Origin: Oryzias latipes
Lineage: Eukaryota; Chordata; Actinopteri; Beloniformes; Adrianichthyidae
Direction of reading: 5' to 3'
Assembly: GCF_002234675.1 (NCBI RefSeq)
Contig: NC_019875.2
Location: 31,354,002-31,418,001 of the forward strand
Length of the DNA: 64,000 bases
A program made the translations under genes and the position numbers. The number at the start of each line of letters is the position of its first letter. The first letter of the stretch is position 1. This document shows positions 1-11,800 of this stretch, piece after piece. Below the pieces are notes generated by a model. It made no database searches and had not been told where the DNA came from. It was given only the letters and a program-made list of their open reading frames with translations.

Positions 1-14
1 CCACCTGTCAGTCT

Positions 15-2045
15 CCAAGGCAAGTTTATTTGTGTAGCACAATTTATACACAGTCATTCAAAGTGCTTCACTATGACGGAGTATTAGGGCCACCAGAAAA
101 AAAAGTAAAATTTTAGGAGAAAAAACTCGTAAATTTAGGAGATTAAAGTGGAGTTTAGAGCAGCAGGTGAACGCCGCGCAGCAGCAGAGCAGACCAACTA
201 AACTTAGTTCAACAGGTGAGTTAAATGTTTATTGAGAACATTCCAGATGTCTGGAAGCTCATTTGGTTGATTTACAACTTGTTAAAGTTTTATTTATTGA
301 TGGTTGGTTTGCAGGATCTCTGCAGCCCCATCATGAAGCCGTCCCTGCAGGCAGCTGTCCACTTCAATCCTTTCTTCCTCCACCAAAGATCTCTGTGTTT
401 GTGTGATGCTTCCGTCTGAGGAGGAGCAGCACTTTTGCCTTTTTCAACGTTGTAATGCTAATATAACAGACTATTTTCATTCCTCTTTATTGTTTTGTGT
501 TGAAACGGGACGTTTCATCTGCAGGAGGGGCGTATGGAACACTGTTTACTTCAGCATTGGTGTTGGGATGACAGGTTCATGAGGTAATGTGACAGATGAA
601 CTTCAGGTTACGTGAATGAAAAGGAGAATAAAGGCTGCAGCGGTTCTCTGCACCCAAACGTGTCTCTGAGCTCCTTATTTTACAGATGAAAGTCCGCTTT
701 ACCGACACCGAACCCCGAAAAGACGGCTCCACTGAAAATAATCTGATTTTGAGTCGCCAAAAAGCTCAGAATCTCTTTGTTTTAAACCTAAATAAAGCTT
801 CACAAAAGGCTCCACATATTTCATCTTCAAGATAGGCTCCGATAAACAGAAAACTTTGGTGTTTTCTCCTTGTTAGTCTACGACTTTTTTTCTCCTAAAT
901 TTACGAGATTTTAAGTGGTAAATTTAGGAGATAAAATCTCGTAATTTTAGTTGTTTTTTTTGTTGGTGGCCCTAAAATTCTGTCGTACTTCACAGGAAAT
1001 TGCATTAATATCACAATACATAACAATTCAAAACATATATAATCATAATAAAATTGACTTTAAATGAAGTAAAGAGAAAAGAACATGAACAGAGGTGAGG
1101 ATGAGGACCCTTCAGGTATACAGACGGCCAAACAGGAATGTTCTGAGTCTGGATTTGAACGTTAAAACAGTAGAGGTCTGTCTCACAGCCTCAGAGAGAC
1201 TGTTCCAGCGTTTAGCTGCCTAAGACTGAAACGCTGATTCCCCTTGTTCAGTCCACAAATGTTGTTGTTGTTCAGGACACAAATGTAGGAATAAGTAGCT
1301 CCTGGTCTGGCTTTGACTCTATGGTTTTGATGTTGGCAATGTTTTTTAGATGGTAAAATGCTGCTTTTATGTTACTGTTTAAGTTCAGGTCAGAGTCCAC
1401 GATGACCCCCAGGTTTCTGACTTGATTTGAAGCTTTTAGAGACAGAGAGTGAAGGGAACTGCTGACACTTTTTCTTTGTTTCTGTGGACCAAAGACGGTG
1501 ACTTCGGTCTTGTTTGAGTTTAGCTGGAGAAAGTTGTTCTGCATCCACGCACTGATCTGTTGGAGGCAGTGGCTGAGTGAATCCACTGGCCCATATTCAC
1601 CTGTTGTCAGTGACACATAGATCTGAGTATCATCTGCATAGTTGTGATAAGATATGTTATTACTGCGTATTAACTGCCCTAGTGGCAGCATGTAGAGGTT
1701 GAACAGAAGGGGTCCCAGGATCGATCCCTGGGGCACACCACAAGTCAAGGCCATGTAGTCTGAGACACAACTCCCAATTTCAACAAAATATTTCCTGTCT
1801 TCTAGATAAGACTTGAGCCAACTTAGGGTAGATCCAGAGATGCCAACCCAGTCTTGGAGTCTGTGCAAAAGGATCCCATGATCAACAGTATCAAAGGCAG
1901 CGCTCAGGTCTAGCAGGATTAAGACAGAGACTTTTCCATCATCAGTGTTCAGGCGGATGTCATTGGTTACCTTGATAAGAGCAGTTTCTGTGCTATGATG
2001 GGGTCTAAAACCTGACTGGAAAACATCAAATGAATTTGTTTAATA
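15..2045 (-). mobile_element. L2-like non-LTR retrotransposon remnant, interrupted by a MITE
   Basis: On the minus strand a reverse transcriptase region (about 1,270-1,990) has FDTVDH, GVPQGSILGPLLFNLYMLPL, YADDTQIYVS, FLQLNSNKTEV and NLGVIVDSDL. This is the usual order for fish L2-type LINEs, with the YADD catalytic motif. The 5' part of the ORF is missing and the sequence degenerates after residue 180. The 3' tail, with AAGGCAAGTTTATTTGTGTAG on the plus strand near position 18, continues on both sides of a MITE at 72-987. A dead copy. Confidence 0.8.
72..987. mobile_element. Non-autonomous DNA transposon (MITE) inserted in the L2 tail
   Basis: Terminal inverted repeats: TATGACGGAGTATTAGGGCC on the left and its imperfect complement (GGCCCTAAAATTCTGTCGTA) on the right. 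Both ends continue into A/T-rich subterminal motifs of the TAAATTTACGAG type. CTTCAC occurs on both flanks (66-71 and 988-993), consistent with a target-site duplication. No transposase is present. The interior 170-840 shows nothing recognisable. Confidence 0.75.
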
Positions 2046-4187
2046 AGAGAAAGTCAGTGAGCTGTTGGTAGACAACTTTTTAAGGACTTTTGGGTCTGTA
2101 ATTGTTCAATACTGTGACATCAGGATTGCTCTTCTTCAGGAGAGGTTTACTGACTGCAGTTTTTAAGGCCTCAGGAAATGTTTCAGATTGAAGAGACATG
2201 TCTGAGTAATTGGTGCTGACTAAATGTTCAGTACAGACTTTAGAAATCTAGCAGGTAACACATCAAGGCGGCATGTAGACAAACTAAGACAGGTGATGGT
2301 CTCTTGTTCTCTCCACCCCCAAAGACACCAACTCCCCCACTTAAGACAGGAGTTCTCCACCCACCCAAAGGAGGCAAACCACCCTTTCAGAAGAGAACCA
2401 TGACCTCCAACCTGGAGGAGCGACTTCTTCTTCCAGCCGCTGCACACCCAACTGCAGGCCGTGAACCTGAAGGTCCTTGAAGTTTGATGAAAGCAGCAGA
2501 ACATCATCATCTACAAAAAGCAGAGATGGACTCCGATGGTCCCCAGACCGGACTCCTCAGGCTACTGGGTCCTGACATCCACCTCCAGAAAGTCAAGGAG
2601 AAACCTACTTGTACAAGCAGGTAGTCAGAGCAGCACCTGCTGATGTGCCTTTGAGCAACATCTTCACATCCCTCTGAGTCTCAGGTGCTTCAACATGATG
2701 ACACATGACTCAGAGTCCGAACTGATTCAGAAAGAAAAGTTTTCAAAAGTGAATCAAATAATCTCTCCTTCATAAACCAGATTAATCTGTGGATTTATGA
2801 CCCTGAAGTAAAGTCTGGAAACCAGCTGCTTTAGGAACATGGCGTGATCAGGTGAGGCCAGAAGGTTTTCGGGTCTCCGTCTGACCTCAGGTTCCAGTCC
2901 GTCTAGGATGAGAGCGTTTTCTCTGAGCAGCTGAAGCGGTCGGCCAGTCAGCTGACCGCTGGGTTTCCATTCAGACTCGTTTCCCATGAAGCCAATGTAC
3001 GACCAGAGTGAGGAACAAGCGGGTTTCAGTCCAGGTCGCCTTCCTGAAGTCATCATGCTGAAAATCTTTACGGCAAAAAGCGACGGAGCAATGATGCTTT
3101 GAGCTTGACCTGCAGGAACTGAAGCTGCCATCGGACTTCAGTAAAGCTTCTCCCTAAAGACCAATGATGTCGAACCTGAAGGTTGTCTTCATTAAGACCA
3201 GAACACTTTGGTTTTCCTGCTCTGTCCACCTGATTCTCATGAAGACTTCTTCAGAGAGCAGAGTGAGAAGAGGACCAGGATCTCTGCTGGACACCAGGGA
3301 ACATGCAGAACGTGTTCCACAGAGAACCGCTGGACACGGAGCTTCAGACAGAAGACTAACTGTACTCACCGCTTCAGTTCCTCTGCAGCTGCTCACCGAT
3401 GTTTGAAGAAGCCGCCTCAGCCTGTGAAGCAATCATCTGACCACCCAGTCCAGCAACCGGCAGAACCCAGTCCACCGAGCAGCAGAACCCAGTCCACCGA
3501 GCAGCAGAACCCAGTCCACCGAGCAGCAGAACCCAGTCCAGCAACCGGCAGAACCCAGTCCACCGAGCAGCAGGGTGGAAAACAGCTGAAGCAGCTCTCT
3601 GCTGCAGGTCAGCAGGGCTCCTAATCTCATTGCTCTAATCTCTCAGCTCAGCGCGGACAGAAAAAAGGCAGTCGTCCATTTTGAAGCACCTGCTGAAGGG
3701 AGGAAGACTATGGAGCTTCATGACTGCAGCCGCTGAGGTTTGAAACCTTCATGAGAAGAAACGCCTCCTCTGGTCCTCTCAGGAGGAGACCAGAAGACAG
3801 ACGTCAGCTTCAGATCAGAAAACCGTTTTTAAAACCGTCACGTCTGAGAGAAAGACTTTCATTGATTTGAAATCCTCAGACCAACGTGGGCAGAAGAGCC
3901 TGGGGTCCTGCGTTTAACCCCCCAGGACTGTTTCTGATCACAAACGTCCAGTTTCTCCGTCCGTCACAACCCAACAAGCTGCAGAGAAACTTCAAGAAGA
4001 AAGTCTTTTGGTTCGGAGGAAATTCTAGAAACGGTTTAGAGACTGCCCCCCCCCCCCACCACCACCAGCTGAAGGTCTCACTATACCCCCCCATCTTTGA
4101 AGGAGGTATGTGTTCTGCCAGACACGTGTCTTCAACACCTTCCAAGTCATTGAAACAAGTCAAAAGGTTTTTTTTATGTCTTTGGGT
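2046..4187. other. Intergenic stretch without recognised genes
   Basis: No exon with a recognisable protein motif was found on either strand. The one feature is a short 22-bp tandem repeat at about 3450-3570 (CCGAGCAGCAGAACCCAGTC units). Open frames here have no family resemblance and are treated as chance. Confidence 0.4.
3450..3572. repeat. Short 22-bp minisatellite
   Basis: About five units containing GCAGAACCCAGTCCA, alternating CCGAGCA and GCAACCG variants. Confidence 0.75.
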
Positions 4188-4440
4188 TGCACTGTGGTGC
4201 AACGGTTAGCACCTTCCCCTCACAACAAGAAGGTTCTGGTTCGAACCCCAGCTGTGCCGTTAGCATGAGTGGGTTTTGTACAGACACAGTCTGTCCCACA
4301 GTCCACAGACACGCGTCATAGGTTGATCAGTTTCTCTAAAGTGGGACTGTGTCCCTGTGATAGACTGGCGACCAGTCCAGGATGTAACCCACCTCCCCCC
4401 AACAGTACCCAGGTTAGACTCTGGGCTCCAACATGACAGG
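4186..4440 (+). mobile_element. tRNA-derived SINE-like repeat
   Basis: Starts GGTTGCACTGTGGTGCAACGG and continues with AGAAGGTTCTGGTTCGAACC, which look like pol III A- and B-box parts of a tRNA head. It is followed by the tail common to a large fish family (CCCACAGTCCACAGACACG, then GATAGACTGGCGACCAGTCC). Slightly degenerate. It lies just downstream of arhgap29, in reverse orientation. Confidence 0.65.
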
Positions 4441-4562
4441 AAACAGCAGCTTTGTGAGAACCTGGATCCCTGAACGTGACAAAACATCCCCATAGACCCA
4501 TCAGGAACCTTAGAGAAGACAGAATTACAAACGAAAAGCTTTTTCCAGACAGACGCTTCATG

Positions 4563-4880
4563 TTTATTTAGACTTTATCAGCAGAGACGTTCCTGCATAA
4601 AAGTCTGGCAGGAGGAAGATGATTGTCCAAAAATGACGTTTGTGTTCATGACAGCAGGTGCAGAGGAGCTGGCTCCTGACTCCTCCTCCTGACTCCTCCT
4701 CCTCCTCCTCCTCCTCCTCCTCCTCCTCCTGGCTCCTGACTCTTCCTCCTCCTCCTCCTCCTCCTCCTCCTCCTCCTGACTCCTCCTCCTCCTCCTCCTG
4801 GCTCCTCCTCCTCCTGCTGCAGGATCATCCTCTGGACCGAGAAGAACTAAACTTTCTCAAACGTCGCCGTAAAGCTTCTG
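4563..4880 (-). other. arhgap29: arhgap29 3' UTR with (GGA)n tracts and poly(A) signal
   Basis: The region between the stop codon and AATAAA at 4563-4568 (minus). In the sense direction it contains long GGA/GAG triplet runs (4679-4818), interrupted by CAGGAGCC-like spacers, which would make the 3' UTR strongly purine-rich. The 3' end is inferred from the hexamer. Confidence 0.6.
4679..4818. repeat. (TCC)n microsatellite in the arhgap29 3' UTR
   Basis: Three blocks of TCC repeats separated by TGGCTCCTGACTC-like spacers. In the sense direction this is GGA-rich. Confidence 0.9.
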
Positions 4881-5822
4881 TCAAACAAAATGAGATTCTC
4901 TGTGTTCAAGTTCCTGCAGGCGCCGGGGGCGGAGTCTTTGCTGGACGGGCTTACAATCACTGGGGCTGCTGGGGGCTGGAGGAGGGGGGGAGGCGCCGTC
5001 AGAGGAGACATGCGTGGGGAGGGGGGCCTGCTTGGGGCTCACTGGGGCAGTTGCTGAGGTCAATGGTAGAGAGGGTTCGGGGTGGGGGGGTGACGTGGGT
5101 GGGGCTACAGGGGCACCCCCATTTAAAAGAGTACTGGAAGGTAGGGGCTTGTAAAACGTCCCTGGGGGGGGCTGCAGAGTCCTGGGCGCCCTGAGAGTCA
5201 GCATCGGACTGGGAGAGTCCCTCTTTGCAACAGAAAACGGGACCACCGGGCTGGGGGGGGTCTCAGAGGCAGCAGCCCCACCCCTGCCGGCGGACAGCGC
5301 TGTCGTAATGGGCTGGGTTCCGGAGTGGGGCGGGGGCAGGTTGGCGATGATCATGGCGGTGCGTGGCGTGACGTCATAGTGCTTGTACTTCCTGTCCCAC
5401 GTCTTGCGGGGCATGGTCTGCGTGTCGATGAACGGCGATATGTAGTAGCTGCTCACCCTGGAGGAGGTGCACGGCCGGACCCGCTCCGGCTCGGGCTCCT
5501 CCTGGATGCTCACGGGGGGGGCGTCCCGCTCGCAGCCCTCCCCCGTGACGTTTCTGTGGTTCCTCGCCAAGGGCATGCTGATTGGTCGAGACGCCTGCCA
5601 GCCGCGCTGCGGCCGAAGCTGAATCTTTTGCTGCACAGCGGTGGAGGGGGGGCCTTGGAACATCAAAGCTGACCTTTGCACGTCCCCCCCAGGAGAAGTG
5701 GGCCCTTCGTTGGACTGGCCCGAAACCTCCGTTTGGTCTTTTCCAGGCTCCACTTCCTGAACCTCGTCCAGAATGTGTGTGGAGGGGATGACGGAGGAGA
5801 ACCTCTTAAAGACTTTGGGGTT
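4881..5822 (-). CDS. arhgap29: arhgap29 last coding exon, proline-rich tail
   Basis: A 942-nt terminal exon starting NPKVFKRFSSVIPSTHILDEV after a CTCATCAG acceptor and ending LEHRESHFV-stop. It is low-complexity, rich in Pro, Ser and Thr, with two better-conserved islands: YYISPFIDTQTMPRKTWDRK and APRTLQPPPGTFYKPLPSS. The second matches the ARHGAP29 tail. The last four residues (SHFV) form a plausible class-type PDZ ligand; human ARHGAP29 ends PQFV and binds the PDZ phosphatase PTPN13 (PTPL1), so the same partner is inferred. GC content is high, with poly-G and poly-C runs that could cause assembly indels, but the frame is open throughout. Confidence 0.92.
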   Translation of the reverse strand, partial: NPKVFKRFSSVIPSTHILDEVQEVEPGKDQTEVSGQSNEGPTSPGGDVQRSALMFQGPPSTAVQQKIQLRPQRGWQASRPISMPLARNHRNVTGEGCERDAPPVSIQEEPEPERVRPCTSSRVSSYYISPFIDTQTMPRKTWDRKYKHYDVTPRTAMIIANLPPPHSGTQPITTALSAGRGGAAASETPPSPVVPFSVAKRDSPSPMLTLRAPRTLQPPPGTFYKPLPSSTLLNGGAPVAPPTSPPHPEPSLPLTSATAPVSPKQAPLPTHVSSDGASPPPPAPSSPSDCKPVQQRLRPRRLQELEHRESHFV

Positions 5823-8800
5823 CTGATGAGACACAACAACAAACAGGTTACCATGGCAACTCATTCCCACTCACGTACACCTGGGGGGGGCATCCCCAAC
5901 CGAGAAACAAGGTCAGACGTTGAGTGACACATGATAATGATGATGCTGATGAAGACTGACTCTTCATCAGGGAGGGGTCAAAGGTGTCAGGTCTGACTAG
6001 AAAGCCCACTTTCTGAACAATAAAGACGACCCCCGCCCCATACACAACACCTGGCTGGTTGACTGCAACCCCCAGCCATGGATGTGAACACGACTCATGG
6101 GGGAGGACTTGGTCCATCCTCACCTCCTTTATGTCTGTCAGCGAGGTGGAGTGCTTGCTGAGCTGCCGGACCTTCTGCTGGGGGGTCAGCCTGGGGGAGT
6201 TCCGAGCCGTTTCAGACCCCTGCAGAGGCGGATTGTCAAAGACGAGGTGGAAATGTCGCACCAGCAGCTCCACCATCAGGACCTGGTAGGGGTAGTCCAC
6301 CAGGGACGACAGGGACACCTCGGCGTCCGTCTGCTGGGGCTTCACCAGCGTGGGCCCAAAGATGATGCCCAGGTTACTGACGGTCATCTTGTTCTCCTCT
6401 GCATGTTCTGCCACCCTAAGAGGAAGGAGGACACACCGTGAGGAGAAAGGAGACGCTTTCTCTGATTGGCCCTTCTAAGACGACGCTATAGCCGCTATAA
6501 GACGCTATAAAGACTCTGCTATAACATTGTAGAGCTACGGAACTACGGCCCACGGGTCTGTTTTTATTGGCAAATTTTGAAAATATAATTGAATATGGCC
6601 TGCACATGGCGCTGTTGCACTTCTCAGTTTCAACACTAGATGGAGTCGGTCGCAGAAAGGTGTGTTGCGGAGTGGGCGTCTGCTGAGCGGCCTGCGTGCC
6701 ACGAGAGAGAGGGGGGGGGAGGAGGTGGAGATGGGTGTGTGTGTTCGGAGGATGGAGCATTTTAAGAAATAGCATTCTGAACTGTGAAAAAGTATTTTCC
6801 TTTATGTAAAACAGAACTTGTTTTGTTTTTGGAATTTATTTTGTTCATAGCTGCACATTTTGTCACAGAGTGTAATTGTAAAATGAAGCTTTTTAAATTG
6901 TGTGCGTTTAATGTTAAAATTGTCCTCGTTGGTCACCCATAAGCCCCTTTTTTTTTGGTCTACTTTTCTGAGAAAACAGGACTTCGACTCTTAGAAACTA
7001 CAAAATCCTGCACTCTGCCAGTCAACCACACTAACGGCTACGTATGTACAGATCTGCTGGCTTCAGCTGCTCAATAAAGCCGTTCTGAACTGCCTGGTTG
7101 GAATGAGGTTTCATTGTCTGAGTGAATGTTTCATTTTGACGTGAGCTTGTTTTATGTGGCTCAGATCAGCATCACTGCTCCCACCGACAGCAATGTTCTT
7201 CACATTATAGGTCAGAAACACAGTAATCATGTGTCAATATGTCACCTCTTGTGTGCGGCCCAGACCTTTGCTCATTTTTCTGTATTTGGCCCTCACCAAA
7301 AAAACTTTGGACACCCCTGCTGTAGAGGTCAAAAGGGGGGGCTTACGGCGCCTCCTCTAAAACAAGAGGAGCTTACGGCGCCTCCTCTAAAACAAGAGGA
7401 GCTTACGGCGTCTCCTCTGGTACAAGAGGAGCTTACGGCGCCTCCTCTGGTACAAGAGGAGCTTACGGCGCCTCCCCTAAAACAAGAGGAGCTTACGGCG
7501 CCTCCTCTAAAACAAGAGGAGCTTACGGCGCCTCCTCTAAAACAAGAGGAGCTTACGGCGCCTCCTCTAAAACAAGAGGAGCTTACGGCGCCTCCTCTGG
7601 TACAAGAGGAGCTTACGGCGCCTCCTCTAAAACAAGAGGAGCTTACGGCACCTCCCCCTAAAACAAGAGGAGCTTACGGCGCCTCCCCTAAAACAAGAGG
7701 AGCTTACGGCGTCTCCTCTGGTACAAGAAGAGCTTACGGCGTCTCCTCTGGTACAAAAGGAGCTTACGGCGCCTCCTCTAAAACAAGAGGAGCTTACGGC
7801 GCCTCCCCCTAAAACAAGAGGAGCTTACGGCGCCTCCCCTAAAACAAGAGGAGCTTACGGCGTCTCCTCTGGTAAAAGAAGAGCTCACGGCGTCTCCTTT
7901 GGTACAAGAGGAGCTTACGGCGCCTCCCCTAAAACAAGAGGAGCTTACGGCGCCTCCTCTAAAACAAGAGGAGCTTACGGCGCCTCCTCTGGTACAAGAG
8001 GAGCTTACGGCGCCTCCTCTAAAACAAGAGGAGCTTATGGCGTCTCCTTTGGTACAAGAGGAGCTTACGGCGCCTCCCCTAAAACAAGAGGAGCTTACGG
8101 CGCCTCCTCTAAAACAAGAGGAGCTTACGGCGCCTCCTCTAAAACAAGAGAAGCTTACGGCGCCTCCTCTGGTACAAGAGGAGCTTACGGCGCCTCCTCT
8201 AAAACAAGAGGAGCTTACGGCGCCTCCTCTAAAACAAGAGGAGCTTACGGCGCCTCCTCTGGTACAAGAGGAGCTTACGGCGCCTCCTCTAAAACAAGAG
8301 GAGCTTACGGCGCCTCCCCCTAAAACAAGAGGAGCTTACGGCGCCTCCCCTAAAACAAGAGGAGCTTACGGCGTCTCCTCTGGTACAAGAAGAGCTTACG
8401 GCGTCTCCTCTGGTACAAGAGGAGCTTACGGCGCCTCCCCCTAAAACAAGAGGAGCTTACGGCGCCTCCTCCAAAACAAGAGGAGCTTACGGCACCTCCT
8501 CTAAAACAAGAGGAGCTTACGGCGCCTCCTCTGAAACAATAGGAGCTTACGGCGCCTCCCCTAAAACAAGAAGAGCTTACGGCGCCTCCTCTAAAACCAT
8601 AGGAGCTTACGGCGCCTCCTCTAAAACAAGAGGAGCTTACGGCGCCTCCTCTAAAACAAGAGGAGCTTACGGCGCCTCCCCCTAAAACAAGAGGAGCTTA
8701 CGGCGCCTCCCCTAAAACAAGAGGAGCTTACGGCGTCTCCTCTGGTACAAGAAGAGCTTACGGCGTCTCCTCTGGTACAAGAGGAGCTTACGGCGCCTCC

Positions 8801-11800
8801 CCCTAAAACAAGAGGAGCTTACGGCGCCTCCTCCAAAACAAGAGGAGCTTACGGCGCCTCCTCTAAAACAAGAGGAGCTTACGGCGCCTCCCCCTAAAAC
8901 AAGAGGAGCTTATGGCGCCTCCCCTAAAACAAGAGGAGCTTACGGCGTCTCCTCTGGTACAAGAAGAGCTTACGGCGTCTCCTCTGGTACAAGAGGAGCT
9001 TACGGCGCCTCTTCTAAAACAAGAGGAGCTTACGGCGCCTCCTCTAAAACAAAAGGAGTTTACGGCGCCTCCCCTAAAACAAGAGGAGCTTACGGCGCCT
9101 CCCCTAAAACAAGAGGAGCTTACTGCGCCTCCTCTAAAACAAGAGGAGCTTACGGCGCCTCCTCTAAAACAAGAGGAGCTTACTGCGCCTCCTCTAACAC
9201 AAGAGGAGCTTACGGCGCCTCCTCTAAAACAAGAGGAGCTTACGGCGCCTCCTCTAAAACAAGAGGAGCTTACTGCGCCTCCTCTAAAACAAGAGGAGCT
9301 TACGGCGCCTCCCCTAAAACAAGAGGAGCTTACGACGCCTCCCCTAAAACAAGAGGAGCTTACGGCGCCTCCCCCTAAAACAAGAGGAGCTTACTGCGCC
9401 TCCTCTAAAACAAGAGGAGCTTACGGCGCCTCCCCCTAAAACAAGAGGAGCTTACAGCGCCTCCTCTAAAACAAGAGTAGCTTATGCCGCCTCCCCTAAA
9501 ACAAGAGGAGCTTACGCCGCCTCCCCTAAAACAAGAGGAGCTTACGGCGCCTCCTCCCCTAAAACAAGAGGAGCTTACGGTGCCTCCCCCTAAAACAAGA
9601 GGAGCTTACTGCGCCTCCTCTAAAACAAGAGGAGCTTACGGCGCCTCCCCCTAAAACAAGAGGAGCTTACAGCGCCTCCCCTAAAACAAGAGTAGCTTAT
9701 GCCGCCTCCCCTAAAACAAGAGGAGCTTACGCCGCCTCCCCTAAAACAAGAGGAGCTTACGGCGCCTCCTCCCCTAAAACAAGAGGAGCTTACGGCGCCT
9801 CCCCTAAAACAAGAGGAGCTTACGGCGCCTCCCCTAAAACAAGAGGAGCTTACGGCGCCACCCCTAAAACAAGAGGAGCTTACGGCGCCTCCCCTAAAAC
9901 AAGAGGAGCTTACGGCGCCTCCCCTAAAACAAGAGGAGCTTACGGCGCCTCCCCTAAAACAAGAGGAGCTTACGACGCCTCCCCTAAAACAAGAGGAGCT
10001 TACGGCGCCTCCCCTAAAACAAGAGGAGCTTACGGCGCCTCCCCTAAAACAAGAGGAGCTTACGGCGCCTCCCCTAAAACAAGAGGAGCTTACGGCGCCT
10101 CCCCTAAAACAAGAGGAGCTTACGACGCCTCCCCTAAAACAAGAGGAGCTTACGGCGCCTCTAAAACAAGAGGAGCTTACGGCGCCTCCTCTAAAACAAG
10201 AGGAGCTTACGGCGCCTCCCTTAAAACAAGAGGAGCTTACTGCGCCTCCCCTAAAATAAGAGGAGCTTACGGCGCCTCCCTTAAAACAAGAGGAGCTTAC
10301 TGCGCCTCCCCTAAAACAAGAGGAGCTTATGGCGTCTCCCTTAAAACAAGAGGAGCTTACGACGCCTCCCCTAAAACAAGAGGAGCTTACGGCGCCTCCT
10401 CAAAAACAAGAGGAGCTTACGGCGCCTCCCCTAAAACAAGAGGAGCTTACGGCGCCTCCCCTAAAACAAGAGGAGCTTACGGCACCTCCCCTAAAACAAG
10501 AGGAGCTTACGGCGTCTACTCTGGTACAAGAGGAGCTTATGTCGCCTCCTCTAAAACCATAGGAGCTTACGGCGCCTCCTCTAAAACAAGAGGAGCTTAC
10601 GGCGCCTCCTCTAAAACAAGAGGAGCTTACGGCGCCTCCTCTAAAACAAGAGGAGCCTACGGCGCCTCCTCTAAAACAAGAGGAGCCTACGGCGCCTCCT
10701 CTAAAACAAGAGGAGCTCACAGTGCCTCCCCTAAAATAAGAGGAGCTTACGGCGCCTCCTTTAAAACAAGAGGAGCTTACGGCGCCTCCTCTAAAACAAG
10801 AGGAGCCTACGGCGCCTCCTCTAAAACAAGAGGAGCCTACGGCGCCTCCTCTAAAACAAGAGGAGCTCACAGTGCCTCCCCTAAAATAAGAGGAGCTTAC
10901 GGCGCCTCCTTTAAAACAAGAGGAGCTTACGGCGCCTCCTCTAAAACAATAGGAGCTTACGACGCCTCCCCTAAAACAAGAGGAGCTCACGGCGCCTCCC
11001 CTAAAACAAGAGGTGCTTACGTCGCCTCCCCTAAAACAAGAGGAGCTTACGGCGCCTCCTCTAAAACAAGAGGAGCTTACGACGCCTCCTCTAAAACAAG
11101 AGGAGCTTACGGCGCCTCCTCTAAAACAATAGGAGCTTACGACGCCTCCCCTAAAACAAGAGGAGCTCACGGCGCCTCCCCTAAAACAAGAGGTGCTTAC
11201 GTCGCCTCCCCTAAAACAAGAGGAGCTTACGGCGCCTCCTCTAAAACAAGAGGAGCTTACGGCGCCTCCTCTAAAACAAGAGGAGCTTACGACGCCTCCT
11301 CTAAAACAAGAGGAGCCGTGTGCAGCAAATCCTTTCCACTGACAAACGAAGTGCGTGCATGCTAGCTAATCCTTTCTGTTTCTACATGTGCACTTTTCAA
11401 TAAAGGTTATTCAAATAAATGTGTTGAACAACAGTACCTGGCGCGACCGCTAGAGGTCTCCAAAAACAGGTTAGAAATAATCAGCCCATTAAGTAAGGGT
11501 TAATGGCCTTCGAAGTGTGCGTTTATTGCTTTTTAACGCACGCCGTGGAAGCCTTCACACTTCGAAGGCCATTAAACCGCTTATACCATAGTCACTTGCA
11601 AAAGCAATACATATTAACCAGGTTTTAGTGCTTAATTCTTGTTTTTTTTCGATTTGGATCGCTTTTCTCAGAAAAAGCAGACTATATGTTACCTGATGCG
11701 CCGCATCAGGTAACATATAGTCTGCGTCGCGCTGCACCACCGCTGCAGTCAAGTTTTGGCGATATATCTATGCTGATGATCACGATGTGTTGAATAAGGC

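Noticed and set aside
2754-3131. 125-codon open frame starting MAASVPAGQAQSI
   Set aside because: No recognisable domain, overlaps other frames and has no exon or promoter context. Could be a lineage-specific exon but cannot be supported.
7341-11315. CRISPR-like array of 30-bp repeats
   Set aside because: Units are directly contiguous with no unique spacers, and the context is a vertebrate intron. It is a minisatellite.
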